Of a stretch of DNA of 64,000 nucleotides, positions 42,938-52,803 are shown in pieces (position 1 is the first letter of the stretch; every line of letters begins with the position of its first letter). The notes beneath the pieces are model-generated. The model searched no databases, had not been told where the DNA came from, and worked only from the letters and a program-made list of their open reading frames with translations. Origin of the DNA: an uncultured Clostridia bacterium (GTDB lineage: Bacteria > Bacillota > Clostridia > Christensenellales > Aristaeellaceae); NCBI GenBank assembly GCA_934667105.1, contig CAKULG010000005.1, forward strand, positions 1 to 64,000, in the 5' to 3' direction. A program made the translations under genes and the position numbers.

Positions 42938-44710
42938 TTAGCTGTTTTGCTGGGTATACAGGCTGTAGAGGGAGGAATACACGCCGCCTTTTTTCAGCAG
43001 CTCGGCGTGGGTGCCCTGCTCTTCCACGCCCTTTTCCGTCAGCACCCAGATCACATCCGCATTGCGGATGGTGGTGAGCCGGTGGGCGATGGTGAAGGTG
43101 GTGCGGCCCTTGGTCAGCTCCTCCAGGGATTTCTGCACCAGCAGTTCGCTTTCGTTATCCAGGGCGCTGGTGGCCTCATCCAGAATCAAGATGGGCGGAT
43201 TTTTCAAAAAGACCCGGGCGATGGACAGGCGCTGCTTCTGACCGCCGGAGAGCTTTACGCCCCGTTCGCCGATATAGGTGTCATAGCCGTTGGGCAGGCG
43301 GGAAATGAATTCGTGGGCCCCCGCTCGCTTGGCGGCCAGCACGATTTCCTCAAGGCTGGCCCCCGGCTTGCCATAGGCGATGTTTTCCCGCACGGAGCCG
43401 GAGAACAGGTAAACCTCCTGCTGCACCATGCCGATGGCGTTGCGCAGGGATTTAAGCGTGATGCCCTGAATATCCTGGCCGTCGATGGTGATGCGGCCGC
43501 TGGTCACATCGTAAAAGCGGGGAATGAGATTGCACAGCGTGGTTTTGCCCGAGCCGCTGGGCCCCACCACCGCCACATTCTGCCCCGGCTGCACATGCAT
43601 GCTCAGGGAGGAGATGACCTCGTGGTTTTCATCGTCGGCGTAATGGAAGCCAACTTGTTCAAAGGAAACCTCGCCCCGAACGGGCCCCAGCTCCCTGGCC
43701 CCGGGGTTATCCTTAATTTCCACCGGCGCATCCATGATTTCGCAAAAGCGCTCAATGCCCGTCATGCCCCGCTGGAACTGCTCGGTGAATTCCACGATGC
43801 GGCGAATGGCGGTGAGCAGGGTGGATACATAGAGCAGATAGGCGGTGTAATCGCCCACGCTGATTTTGCCCGCCGCCAGGAACAGCGCCCCCGCCGCTAC
43901 CACCACGATGTACATCAGCCCGTCGAAAAGCCGGGTGACGGTGCTGAAGCCGGACATATAGCGGTATTGCCGTTTTTTGCAGGCGAAGAAGCGGCGGTTG
44001 CCATCCTCGAATTTCCGCTGCTCCAAATCCTCGTTGGCGAAGGATTTCACCACCCGCACCCCCAGCAGGCTGTCCTCCACCTGGGCGTTGATTTCGCCGA
44101 TCTGGTGGCGGCCGTCCTTAAAGGCCTGGCGCATTTTCTGGGAGAAATGCCGGGTGCCGATGAGCATGAAGGGCAGCAGCACAAAAACCATCAGCGTCAG
44201 CCACACGTTCATGCCGCAGAGCACAATGAAGGCCACCGTGATTTTCACCACGGAGATCAGCACTTCCTCGGGAAAATGATGGGAGAATTCCGTGATGTCG
44301 AACAGGTCGGAGGTGATGCGGGCCATAATCTGGCCGATTTTCGTGTTGTTATAATAGGAAAAGGACAACTGCTGCAAATGGGCGAAGAGATCGGAGCGCA
44401 TGTCCGTTTCCAGCTTGGTGCCCGTCACATGGCCCAGATATTGCATATAATAATTGGCTGCCGCGTCCACAATGCGCAGCGCCAGGTAAATCAGCGCCAG
44501 CTTCAGCACCCAGTCCACCGTGATGGCCCGGTAATCCGTCACCGCTTGATTGGTGATGGCACGAACGATCAGCGGGAAAACCACCTCGCACAGGGTGGTG
44601 AGCAGGGCGCAGGTCAGGTCGAAAACCATTTCCTTTTTATATTTGGCGTAATAGGGCATAAACCGCTTCATCAGCGCGGCGGGCTTCATGCTTTTGTGGG
44701 GATCGCTCAT
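42938..44710 (-). CDS. ABC transporter, fused membrane and ATPase domains (MsbA/YfiB-C type)
   Basis: 590 aa half-transporter acting as a dimer. Residues ~20-320 hold six membrane helices. The ATPase domain has Walker A GPSGSGKTT, signature LSGGQKQRLSIARV, Walker B ILILDEATSALD and a switch His in FTIAHRLTT. Exporters of this type move lipids, peptides or drugs; the cargo is not readable here. It is the last gene of the minus-strand core block, 19 bp after tsaD, with AAAGGAGAG before ATG. Confidence 0.92.
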   Translation of the reverse strand: MSDPHKSMKPAALMKRFMPYYAKYKKEMVFDLTCALLTTLCEVVFPLIVRAITNQAVTDYRAITVDWVLKLALIYLALRIVDAAANYYMQYLGHVTGTKLETDMRSDLFAHLQQLSFSYYNNTKIGQIMARITSDLFDITEFSHHFPEEVLISVVKITVAFIVLCGMNVWLTLMVFVLLPFMLIGTRHFSQKMRQAFKDGRHQIGEINAQVEDSLLGVRVVKSFANEDLEQRKFEDGNRRFFACKKRQYRYMSGFSTVTRLFDGLMYIVVVAAGALFLAAGKISVGDYTAYLLYVSTLLTAIRRIVEFTEQFQRGMTGIERFCEIMDAPVEIKDNPGARELGPVRGEVSFEQVGFHYADDENHEVISSLSMHVQPGQNVAVVGPSGSGKTTLCNLIPRFYDVTSGRITIDGQDIQGITLKSLRNAIGMVQQEVYLFSGSVRENIAYGKPGASLEEIVLAAKRAGAHEFISRLPNGYDTYIGERGVKLSGGQKQRLSIARVFLKNPPILILDEATSALDNESELLVQKSLEELTKGRTTFTIAHRLTTIRNADVIWVLTEKGVEEQGTHAELLKKGGVYSSLYSLYTQQNS

Positions 44711-44729
44711 TTTTTCTCTCCTTTCTCGC

Positions 44730-45785
44730 CTACAGCCGCAGGGCGGGGCGGGCGTTCAGCTCCAGCCCGGCGATTTCGCCCCGCAGCAGCCGGTAATACG
44801 CGGCGGAGCCGATCATGGCGGCGTTATCGCCGCACAGGGACAGCTGGGGCATATATAGCGGCACGCCGATCCTCCGGCAGGCGGCCTCCATTTCCCGGCG
44901 CAGCAGCCGATTGGCGGATACGCCCCCCGCCAACGCCATTTGGGGCAGACGCAGTTCCTGAGCCGCCAAAATCGCCTTATCCACCAGCATGCTCACCACG
45001 GCCTGGCGGAAGGAGGCGGCCAGATCGGCGTCGTTCAGGGCCTCGCCCTTTTGCCGGGCGTTATGCACGGCGTTGATAAAGGCGGTTTTCAGCCCGGACA
45101 GGGAATAATCATAGCGCCCCTCCGTATGGGGCCGGGGCAGCTTCAGGGCGTGCGGATCGCCTTCCTCCGCCAGCTTATCCAGCAGCGGGCCACCGGGATA
45201 GGGGATGTTCAGCACCCGGGCGGCCTTATCAAAGGCTTCGCCCGCCGCGTCGTCCTGGGTTTGGCCGATAATGCGGTAAACCCCGTAATCCTCGGCGGAA
45301 AAAAGATGGCTGTGACCGCCGCTGACCACCAGGCAGGCGAAGGGCGGCGCGAAATCCGGATGGGTGAGGAAATTGGCGCTGATGTGCCCCTCGATATGGT
45401 TGACGGGAATCAACGGCTTTCCGGCGGCATAGGCCAGGGCCTTGGCGCAGCTAACCCCGATGAGCAGCGCCCCCACCAGGCCGGGGCCGTAAGTGACGGC
45501 GATGGCGTCCACCTGGGCCAGGGTCATATCCGCCTGGCGCAGGGCCTCGTCCACCATGCGATCCACCTTTTCCACATGTGCCCGGCTGGCAATTTCGGGC
45601 ACCACACCGCCGTAAAGGGCGTGGAGGTCGATCTGGGTGAACACCGCATTGGAGAGGATTTTCCGGCCGTCCTCCACCACGGCGGCCGCCGTTTCGTCGC
45701 AGCTGGTTTCAATGGCCAGAATGCGAACGCGCTCCTTTTCCCGAAGCGCCGCCAGCTGCCGCCGGCTGTTTTCCAAATAATCCAT
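44730..45785 (-). CDS. tsaD: tRNA threonylcarbamoyladenosine transferase TsaD
   Basis: 351 aa from ATG 45785 (AAAGGAAGCTGCAC upstream); a frame extension to 46127 overlaps the upstream gene. Universal enzyme that adds threonylcarbamoyl to A37 of ANN-decoding tRNAs with TsaB/TsaE. Motifs are ILAIETSCDETAAAVV, iron ligands in NHIEGHISAN, VSGGHSHLF, and ALAGGVSANRLLR near the C-terminus. A ~20-residue N-terminal extension precedes the usual start; an internal start is not excluded. tsaB/tsaE are not in this window. Confidence 0.95.
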   Translation of the reverse strand: MDYLENSRRQLAALREKERVRILAIETSCDETAAAVVEDGRKILSNAVFTQIDLHALYGGVVPEIASRAHVEKVDRMVDEALRQADMTLAQVDAIAVTYGPGLVGALLIGVSCAKALAYAAGKPLIPVNHIEGHISANFLTHPDFAPPFACLVVSGGHSHLFSAEDYGVYRIIGQTQDDAAGEAFDKAARVLNIPYPGGPLLDKLAEEGDPHALKLPRPHTEGRYDYSLSGLKTAFINAVHNARQKGEALNDADLAASFRQAVVSMLVDKAILAAQELRLPQMALAGGVSANRLLRREMEAACRRIGVPLYMPQLSLCGDNAAMIGSAAYYRLLRGEIAGLELNARPALRL

Positions 45786-45802
45786 GTGCAGCTTCCTTTG
45801 CG

Positions 45803-46516
45803 TTATTCTTCGGCCTGCTTGCGGCCGGCTTTGATCCAGGCGAACACCAGGCACAGCATCACGCCCAGCACGGGCAGCAGGCTTTTGAGCAGCTGGCCGG
45901 CATACCAGGTGAAGAAGGAAAGGGGCATCAGCGCCATAAGCAGATCGGTCTGAGGATTCAGCAGCCAGAGCGAATTGGAAAAGGCCAGCTGATGAAACGT
46001 CCAGAACAGCCCCTGAAAATTCACGCACCCCCACACGGCCAGTCCGGCCCCCGCCGGCAGCAGCGCCCCGGCGGCCCCGGCGAAGCCGCGCAGGGCCTCC
46101 GCCGTCAGCCCGGTGCGTTTTTTCCATTTTTCCAGATAATACGCCGCTCCCAGGCCCAGCAGCGCCGCGCCGCCGCCCAGCCAGCGCACGCCCTTCAGCA
46201 CGGCGATAATCCGGCGCACGTCGGCAAGATGCCGCATCTCCTTTTCAGAAAACAACGGCGTTTCTGCCGCTGCTTCATCCGCCTTGGGAGCGGGAATCGT
46301 TTCCTTTTTTCCATCCAGGTAATCGCACAGGCTTTGGGCGCAGGCCTTGTATTGAGAGGGAAGCAGGCCCAAATGCTTGGTGGAGGAAAATTTCAGAAAG
46401 CCCTGCTCCATCAGCGCGGAATTGGTGACGCAGGAGGCCGCCACGGCGCACAGCAGCGCCAGCAGCCCCGCCAGGCCCATCAGAAAGAAGCCGATTTTCG
46501 TCAGCGTTTTTTTCAA
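45803..46516 (-). CDS. TIGR01906/DUF1461-family integral membrane protein
   Basis: 237 aa. TTG start after GGGAGGTACGC. About four or five membrane helices, an extracytoplasmic loop after the first with the family pattern LFSEKEMRHLADVR, and the conserved FHQLAFSNSLWLLNP followed by DLLMALMP. The function of this clostridial/actinobacterial family is unknown. It lies between prfB and tsaD in the core block. Confidence 0.85.
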   Translation of the reverse strand: MKKTLTKIGFFLMGLAGLLALLCAVAASCVTNSALMEQGFLKFSSTKHLGLLPSQYKACAQSLCDYLDGKKETIPAPKADEAAAETPLFSEKEMRHLADVRRIIAVLKGVRWLGGGAALLGLGAAYYLEKWKKRTGLTAEALRGFAGAAGALLPAGAGLAVWGCVNFQGLFWTFHQLAFSNSLWLLNPQTDLLMALMPLSFFTWYAGQLLKSLLPVLGVMLCLVFAWIKAGRKQAEE

Positions 46517-46562
46517 GCGTACCTCCCGCCCGCAGGCAGATTTTATTGATTTTGAAACGGCC

Positions 46563-47666
46563 TTACTGCATTTTCAGATAGGCGGTAACGAAGCCCTCCA
46601 GGTTGCCGTTCATCACGTCGTCGATATTCCCGGCTTCATAGCCCGTGCGGTGATCCTTCACCATGGTGTAGGGCTGGAACACATAGGAGCGAATCTGGCT
46701 GCCCCATTCAATTTTCTTCATTTCGCCCTTAATATCCGCCATTTGCTGCTCCCGCTCCCGTTCCTTGAGTTCCAGCAGCTTGGCCTTGAGCATTTTAATA
46801 CAGGTGGCCCGGTTCTGCACCTGGTCGCGCTCGGTCTGGCAGGAAACGACGATGCCGGTGGGGAAGTGCGTCATGCGCACGGCGGAGGAGGTTTTGTTCA
46901 CGTTCTGGCCGCCCGCGCCGGAGGAATGGTAGGTATCCACCCGCACGTCCTTCATATCGATTTCGATTTCCTTATCGTCCTCCTCCAGAATGGGGGCCAC
47001 GTCCAAGGAAGCGAAGGAGGTGTGCCGCCGGGCGTTTGCGTCGAAGGGGGAAATACGCACCAGGCGGTGCACGCCCTTTTCGCCGCGCAGATAGCCGTAG
47101 GCATGATCGCCGCTGACCTCGAAGGTGACGGATTTAATGCCCGCTTCGTCCCCGTCCAGCACGTCCAGCAGCTTCACCGTGAAGCCCATCCGTTCGCAAT
47201 AGCGGGTGTACATGCGGTAGAGCATGCTAGTCCAATCCTGGGCCTCGGTGCCGCCCGCCCCGGCGTGGAGGGAAAGCACCGCGTCGCAATCGTCGTATTT
47301 GCCCCGCATCAGCGTTTCCAGGGCCAGGGCGTCGGTATCCTTTTCCAGCTTTGCAATTTCTTCCCCCGCCTCGGCGATCAGATCGGCGTCGTTTTCCTCC
47401 TGGGCCAGCTCGGTCATGGTTTCAATATCGTCGCAGGAAGAAAGCAGGGAATTATAATGCTTGATTTTGCCCTCCAGGCTGGCGATGCGGCGGTTTACAT
47501 GGGTGGAGCGCTCCAGGTTATCCCAGAAGCCGTCGGCGTTCATTTCCTCCTTCAGCTCCAGCAGCTCCTTTTCCATATCCTCCATATGCAGGCCCTCGCC
47601 CACTTCTTTCAGCTGGGCGCGCAGGGCGTTCAGCTTGGCGGTGTATTGCTCGATTTCGATAATCAT
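46563..47666 (-). CDS. prfB: Peptide chain release factor 2
   Basis: 367 aa from ATG 47666 (AAGGAGGAGCACCC upstream). It recognises UGA/UAA and hydrolyses peptidyl-tRNA. The codon-recognition SPF tripeptide is in LVRISPFD and the catalytic GGQ in SSGAGGQNVNKT. Many bacteria encode RF2 through a programmed +1 frameshift at an in-frame UGA near codon 25; here the reading frame is continuous from the start, so autoregulation by frameshifting is absent. It follows secA, the usual Firmicutes order. Confidence 0.96.
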   Translation of the reverse strand: MIIEIEQYTAKLNALRAQLKEVGEGLHMEDMEKELLELKEEMNADGFWDNLERSTHVNRRIASLEGKIKHYNSLLSSCDDIETMTELAQEENDADLIAEAGEEIAKLEKDTDALALETLMRGKYDDCDAVLSLHAGAGGTEAQDWTSMLYRMYTRYCERMGFTVKLLDVLDGDEAGIKSVTFEVSGDHAYGYLRGEKGVHRLVRISPFDANARRHTSFASLDVAPILEEDDKEIEIDMKDVRVDTYHSSGAGGQNVNKTSSAVRMTHFPTGIVVSCQTERDQVQNRATCIKMLKAKLLELKEREREQQMADIKGEMKKIEWGSQIRSYVFQPYTMVKDHRTGYEAGNIDDVMNGNLEGFVTAYLKMQ

Positions 47667-47769
47667 GGGTGCTCCTCCTTCAATCAATGGGCGATGCGCG
47701 CCGCGGAAAACGACGGGAAAAATGGGCCGGAGGCCGTGAAGCGCCCAGCCCGGCGAGCGGAAAGCGCCG

Positions 47770-50472
47770 TTATTCCCCGGCGTTTCGGCCGCAGCAGTTT
47801 TTATATTTTTTGCCGCTTCCGCAGGGGCAGGGGCTGTTGCGGCCGATCTTTTCCCCCGCCTTCACGGGCTGACGGGGGGCTTCCCGCTGGGCGCCGCCGT
47901 GGGTGGCCACGGTGGGCTGGGCCGCGGCCCGGCGTTCGGGCGCGCGCTCGATCTTCAGCTGGTAAAGCCGCCGCACGGTGTCCTCCCGGATGAGGCGCAC
48001 CATTTCCTCAAACATATCGTAGGATTCCAGCTTGTATTCGTTCACCGGATCCCGCTGGCCGTAGGCGCGCAGGCCGATGCCGTCCCGCAGCTGATCCATG
48101 GCGTCGATATGATCCATCCAGCGCAGATCCACCGCCCGCAGCAGAATGGCGCGTTCCAACTCGCGCATATCGATGCCCAGTTCCTGAATATGCGCTTCCC
48201 GTTCGGCGTAAAAGCGCGCGGCGGTTTTTTTCAGGAATTCGGCCACATCCTCTCGCTTGAAGGAAAGAAAGGCCTCCTGATTGGCCGCGATGGTGCCCGC
48301 CGGGATGCACAGGCGCTCCACATAATCCCGCAGGCCGTTCAAATCCCAATCCCGCTGATTATCTCCCGCCAGGAAGCGGGCGCAGGCTTCGTCCATCAGG
48401 CTGTCCGCCATGCCGGCGATCACGTCGTGCATATTCTCGCCCCGAAGCACCTGCTGGCGCTGGCCGTAAATGACGCTGCGCTGCTGATTCATCACATCGT
48501 CGAATTGCAGCACATGCTTGCGCATTTCGAAATTGCGGCTTTCCACCCGCTTCTGGGCGTTTTCGATCTGCTTGGTGAGCATGCCCGCTTCCAGGGGCGT
48601 GTTTTCATCCATGCCCAGCCGCTCGATCATGGGCTGAATCCGCTCGCCGCCAAAGAGGCGCATCAAATCGTCCTCCAGCGCGATGAAGAACTGGGAGGAG
48701 CCGGGATCGCCCTGGCGGCCCGCCCGGCCGCGCAGCTGGTTATCGATGCGGCGGCTTTCATGGCGCTCGGTGCCGATGATGTGCAATCCGCCCGCCGCCA
48801 CCACCTTATCGTGCTCCACGTCGGTGGTCTTTTTATATTCGGCCTTTAATTCCTGATAGCGCTTCCGGGCGGCCAGCACCTCCTCGGAAACGTGCTCGTT
48901 AAAGCCGGTGGCCGCCTCGATGATTTCTTCGGGAATTTCCTCCTGGCGCATGGTGCGCCGGGCCAGGAAATCCGGGTTGCCGCCCAGCAGAATATCCGTG
49001 CCGCGGCCCGCCATATTGGTGGCGATGGTCACGGCCCCGTAATGGCCCGCCTGGGCCACGATGGCGGCCTCCCGGGCGTGGTGCTTGGCGTTGAGCACCT
49101 CGTGGGGCACGCCCCGCATATCCAGCAGATGGCTGATTAGCTCGCTCACTTCCACCGACACCGTGCCCACCAGGATGGGCTGGCCCGTGGCGTGGCGCTT
49201 GATAATCTCCTCCACCACGGCGGCGTATTTGCCTTTCTTGGTGCGGTAGATCACATCGTTCAGATCCTTGCGGATCATAGGCTTGTTGGTGGGAATCTGC
49301 ACCACGTCCAGGTTATAGATGCCCTGGAATTCGCCCTCCTCGGTCTTGGCGGTGCCCGTCATGCCGGAGAGCTTTTTATACATGCGGAAATAATTCTGGA
49401 AGGTGATGGTGGCCAGCGTTTTGCTTTCCCGCTCCACCTTCACATGCTCCTTGGCCTCGATGGCCTGGTGCAGGCCGTCGGAATAGCGGCGGCCCACCAT
49501 CAGGCGGCCCGTGAATTCGTCCACGATGACCACCTGACCGCTCTGCACCACATAATCCACATCCCGCTTCATCAGGGCGTTGGCCTTGAGGGCCTGAATC
49601 AGGTAGTGGTTCAGGTCGTTATTTTCGGGATCGGAAAGGTTGTTCACGCCGAAGGCGGCTTCCGCCTTGCGGGCGCCCTCCTCGGTGAATACGGCGGCCT
49701 TATCCTTTTCCTCGACGGTGTAATCCTCATCTTTTTTCAGGCGGCATACGAAGCGATCCGCCTTTTCATACATATCGGTGGATTTTTCGCCCTGGCCGGA
49801 AATAATCAGTGGGGTGCGGGCCTCGTCGATGAGGATGGAGTCCACCTCGTCCACGATGGCGAAGGCGTGGCCCCGCTGCACCATATCCTTTTCATAGAGC
49901 ACCATATTATCCCGCAGATAATCGAAGCCCATTTCGTTGTTGGTGCCGTAGGTAATATCGCAGGCGTAGGCGGCCCGGCGCTGTTCGCCCTCCAGGTCAT
50001 GGACGATAATGCCCACCGACAGGCCTAGGAAGCGATACAGCTTGCCCATTTCCTCGCCCTGGAAGGAGGCCAGATAATCGTTCACCGTCACGATATGCAC
50101 GCCCTTGCCCGCGATGGCGTTCAGATAGGCGGGCAGCGTGGCGGTGAGGGTTTTACCCTCGCCCGTTTTCATTTCGGCGATGCGCCCCTGATGCAGCACG
50201 ATGCCGCCGATCATCTGCACCCGGAAGGGGCGCAGGCCCAGGGTGCGCTTGCTGGCCTCCCGCACCACGGCGAAAGCCTCGGGCAGCAATTGATCCAGCG
50301 TTTCGCCGCCCTGATAGCGCTTTTTAAATTCGTCGGTTTTAGCGCACAGCGCCGCGTCGGAAAGCTTTTCCATTTCCGGCTCCAGCGCGTCGATCTGATC
50401 GGCGATTTTTTGCAGGGGCTTGAGCTGCGCTTCGTTGCCGAAGCCCAGCGCTTTTTTCAAAAATTCCAGCAT
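47770..50472 (-). CDS. secA: Preprotein translocase ATPase SecA
   Basis: 900 aa. It drives export through SecYEG. Walker A is MKTGEGKTLTATLPAY, the DEAD-type box is VDEVDSILIDEARTPLIISG, and the second helicase domain has TNMAGRGTDILLGG and GRAGRQGDPG. The C-terminus carries the SEC-C zinc motif CPCGSGKKYKNCC. Full length. First gene of the core block, with the 50573-50602 promoter and AAAGGAGACGAAC before ATG. Confidence 0.98.
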   Translation of the reverse strand: MLEFLKKALGFGNEAQLKPLQKIADQIDALEPEMEKLSDAALCAKTDEFKKRYQGGETLDQLLPEAFAVVREASKRTLGLRPFRVQMIGGIVLHQGRIAEMKTGEGKTLTATLPAYLNAIAGKGVHIVTVNDYLASFQGEEMGKLYRFLGLSVGIIVHDLEGEQRRAAYACDITYGTNNEMGFDYLRDNMVLYEKDMVQRGHAFAIVDEVDSILIDEARTPLIISGQGEKSTDMYEKADRFVCRLKKDEDYTVEEKDKAAVFTEEGARKAEAAFGVNNLSDPENNDLNHYLIQALKANALMKRDVDYVVQSGQVVIVDEFTGRLMVGRRYSDGLHQAIEAKEHVKVERESKTLATITFQNYFRMYKKLSGMTGTAKTEEGEFQGIYNLDVVQIPTNKPMIRKDLNDVIYRTKKGKYAAVVEEIIKRHATGQPILVGTVSVEVSELISHLLDMRGVPHEVLNAKHHAREAAIVAQAGHYGAVTIATNMAGRGTDILLGGNPDFLARRTMRQEEIPEEIIEAATGFNEHVSEEVLAARKRYQELKAEYKKTTDVEHDKVVAAGGLHIIGTERHESRRIDNQLRGRAGRQGDPGSSQFFIALEDDLMRLFGGERIQPMIERLGMDENTPLEAGMLTKQIENAQKRVESRNFEMRKHVLQFDDVMNQQRSVIYGQRQQVLRGENMHDVIAGMADSLMDEACARFLAGDNQRDWDLNGLRDYVERLCIPAGTIAANQEAFLSFKREDVAEFLKKTAARFYAEREAHIQELGIDMRELERAILLRAVDLRWMDHIDAMDQLRDGIGLRAYGQRDPVNEYKLESYDMFEEMVRLIREDTVRRLYQLKIERAPERRAAAQPTVATHGGAQREAPRQPVKAGEKIGRNSPCPCGSGKKYKNCCGRNAGE

Positions 50473-50572
50473 GTTCGTCTCCTTTATTTTTTCTTTGGCG
50501 CTGCCGCCAAATGGGGGAACGCGCGCAGGCGGGGCCCGCGGGCGTATTTTAATCCATCATAATCCACTTTCT

Positions 50573-50602
50573 ATTATACCACGCCCTGCACGCCCTTCGC
50601 AA
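50573..50602 (-). promoter_or_regulatory. Promoter of secA
   Basis: On the minus strand TTGCGA (50597-50602), an 18-bp spacer and TATAAT (50573-50578), ~100 bp upstream of secA. The remaining part of the gap 50473-50788 holds a weak TATGAT box (50737-50742) before the FHA gene and nothing else I can support. Confidence 0.7.
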
Positions 50603-50788
50603 CCGGGGCGGGGGAGATTTTACGGAAGAAAGCAATAAATTTTTCCGCGCTTTTTCGCGCCCGACCCGGAAGAGGAACGGAAAAGAATTTACATTTTGGT
50701 GCCGAAGGCCGCATGGCGGTTTTCAGGAATTTGTGATATGATAAAAAAGTGAAATTTTGCATTTTATTCGGAAACGGAGCGTGAGCGC

Positions 50789-51559
50789 GTGGCCAGCGAG
50801 GCGTATGAACTATTGGCGCTGCTGATGCGCTATATCTTTGTGTTAATCGGCGCGATCATCGTAATTCGCGCCTATCGCTGGCTTCGCCGGGACGCGAAAG
50901 CCTATAAGCGCGAAATGCGGGCGCTGCCGGACGCGGGGCTGGTGGGCGAAATAGTGAATCTGCGCACGGGGGAGAGCCAGCCCTTGCCCTACGAGGGGGT
51001 GATCGGCTCCGCCCGGGGCTGCGATATCCGCCTGAAGGCGCCGGGGGTGGCCCACCGCCACGCCATGTTTATTTTTGAGCCGGGCAAGGGCCTGCGCGTC
51101 GCCCCCTGCCGGGGAAAGCGTCTGCTGATGGAGGGGGTGGAGCTGCGGGGCGCGGCCCACGCCCTGCACGGAACGCAGATTCAGATCGGGGGAGAGCCCC
51201 TGCGGGTGCGCCTGTTCGCGGGGCTGAATGTGCCCCATCCCGCCCAATTCCAGCAGGAAGCGCCGGAGGAGGAAGGAGACGAGCTGCTTTCCAATCCCTT
51301 CGCCAGCGTGCCTGTGTATGACGGCGAGGAGGGAGAGGACGCGGCCCCCGCCGCCTTCCAGGAGGATCCCCTCTATGCGGGGGATTACACCGACGATGGG
51401 CAAATGACCTGGGATTACGCCTATTCCCTGGAGGAACTGCACCGGGCCCAGGCGGCGCAGCAGGCGCAACAGCCCGCCCCGGAGCAGGCGGAGGAAGAGG
51501 AAGGCGAGGGCCTGCCCTATCAGAGCCCCTTGCGCCGCAGAAGGAGGAACCGGCGATGA
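50789..51559 (+). CDS. Membrane-anchored FHA-domain protein
   Basis: 256 aa, GTG start after GGAG. One N-terminal membrane helix (YIFVLIGAIIVIRAYRWL), then an FHA domain at ~residues 65-140 (GVIGSARGCDIRLK, VAHRHAMFIFEPG), which binds phosphothreonine. The acidic, low-complexity C-terminus ends with RRRRRNRR-like basics. With the FtsW/RodA and PBP genes downstream (4-bp overlaps) it forms the trio seen in Gram-positives, where FHA proteins link Ser/Thr kinase signals to peptidoglycan synthesis. No kinase gene is in the window. Confidence 0.88.
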   Translation: MASEAYELLALLMRYIFVLIGAIIVIRAYRWLRRDAKAYKREMRALPDAGLVGEIVNLRTGESQPLPYEGVIGSARGCDIRLKAPGVAHRHAMFIFEPGKGLRVAPCRGKRLLMEGVELRGAAHALHGTQIQIGGEPLRVRLFAGLNVPHPAQFQQEAPEEEGDELLSNPFASVPVYDGEEGEDAAPAAFQEDPLYAGDYTDDGQMTWDYAYSLEELHRAQAAQQAQQPAPEQAEEEEGEGLPYQSPLRRRRRNRR

Positions 51560-52803
51560 AGGAAAAACGAAGGGGCCGAAGCGATCCGGCCCGGCTGCTG
51601 CTCAGCGCCGTGATGCTCTTTTTCTTCCTGGCGTTTTTTCTGCTGGCTATTAAGGATGGCAGCTGGGAGAGCTTTCTTTTGTCCGTGCTGGTGCCTGTGA
51701 TTGTGTTTGTGGGCTCGGCGGGCATTCCCCGCCTGTTCCCGGCGGATAAGCTGCTTTTATCGCTGACGAATTTTTTGTGCGCCCTGGGCGTGCTGATTCT
51801 CTATCGCCTGAGCCCCCAGCGCGGCCTCACCCAGGCGGTGAATTACGGGGTGGGAATCGCGTGCATGATTCTGTGCACACTGCTGGTGCGATATATGAAT
51901 TCCTGGAAATGGGCCGTGCCGCTGCTGATGCTGGGCAGCCTGGCGCTGCTGGCGCTTCCCCTGGTCGTCGGCCGGGAAACCAACGGCGCGAAGAACTGGG
52001 TTCGCCTGGGAAGCTATTCCTTCCAGCCCAGCGAACTGGTGAAGCTGGCGCTGCTGCTGGCCGCCGCCTATCTGCTGTCCAAGCGGCGGGTGGTGCTTTC
52101 CATTTTCTTTGCCGGGGCGTGCCTGCTGCTGCTGATGCTGCAAAAGGATTTGGGCACGGCGCTGCTCTATTACGGGGTGATGTTGGTGCTGCTGTACGCG
52201 GCCACGGGCAGCCTGCCGCTGGTAGGCGTGGGCCTGGCGGGGGGCGCGGGCGCGGCGGTCGCCGGGTATCAGATGTTCGCCCATGTGAAAAGGCGCGTGG
52301 CCGTCTGGCTGAACCCCTGGGCGGATACGGGAGACAGCGGCTATCAGATCGTGCAGGGGCTTATCGCCATGGTGAACGGCGGGGCCTGGGGCGTGGGCCT
52401 GGGCCTGGGCAACGCCTCGGTGATTCCTGAATACTACAACGATTTTATCTTCGCCGTGATTCTGCATGAATTCGGGCTGATTTTCGGGCTCATCGTGGTG
52501 TGCATGTATCTGTTTATCATCATTCGGGGCATTATGATCGCCCGGCGCTGCCGCACCGCCTTTCACGCCCTGCTGGCCACGGGGTGCGCGGCGCTTATCG
52601 CGCTGCAAACCTTTGTGATTATCGGCGGGAATATCAAGCTGATCCCGCTGACCGGCGTGACGCTGCCCTTTATCAGCTACGGCGGCACGTCCATGGTGTC
52701 CAGCCTGTGCGTGATCGGGCTGCTTCAGGGGGTGGCCAGCCGCAACGAGGCGGGCGTGCATGCGGACAGAGAATTGGCGATGCAGGGGGAGGAAATGAAA
52801 TGA
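51556..52803 (+). CDS. FtsW/RodA/SpoVE-family peptidoglycan glycosyltransferase
   Basis: 415 aa with about ten membrane helices. It polymerises lipid II during elongation or division. SEDS signatures are visible: GRETNGAKNWVRLG, SFQPSELVKL, KDLGTALLYYGV and the C-terminal PLTGVTLPFISYGGTSM. Start overlaps the FHA stop (ATGA-type), and its stop overlaps the PBP start, so the three are coupled. The subgroup (division or elongation) is not decidable from sequence alone. Confidence 0.93.
   Translation: MKEKRRGRSDPARLLLSAVMLFFFLAFFLLAIKDGSWESFLLSVLVPVIVFVGSAGIPRLFPADKLLLSLTNFLCALGVLILYRLSPQRGLTQAVNYGVGIACMILCTLLVRYMNSWKWAVPLLMLGSLALLALPLVVGRETNGAKNWVRLGSYSFQPSELVKLALLLAAAYLLSKRRVVLSIFFAGACLLLLMLQKDLGTALLYYGVMLVLLYAATGSLPLVGVGLAGGAGAAVAGYQMFAHVKRRVAVWLNPWADTGDSGYQIVQGLIAMVNGGAWGVGLGLGNASVIPEYYNDFIFAVILHEFGLIFGLIVVCMYLFIIIRGIMIARRCRTAFHALLATGCAALIALQTFVIIGGNIKLIPLTGVTLPFISYGGTSMVSSLCVIGLLQGVASRNEAGVHADRELAMQGEEMK

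Noticed and set aside
42899..45076. 725-residue plus-strand frame across the ABC exporter and tsaD
   Set aside because: Crosses two well-supported genes in antisense and the terminator at 42876-42929.
46377..47993. 538-residue plus-strand frame over prfB
   Set aside because: Antisense shadow of release factor 2, whose GGQ and SPF motifs are intact.
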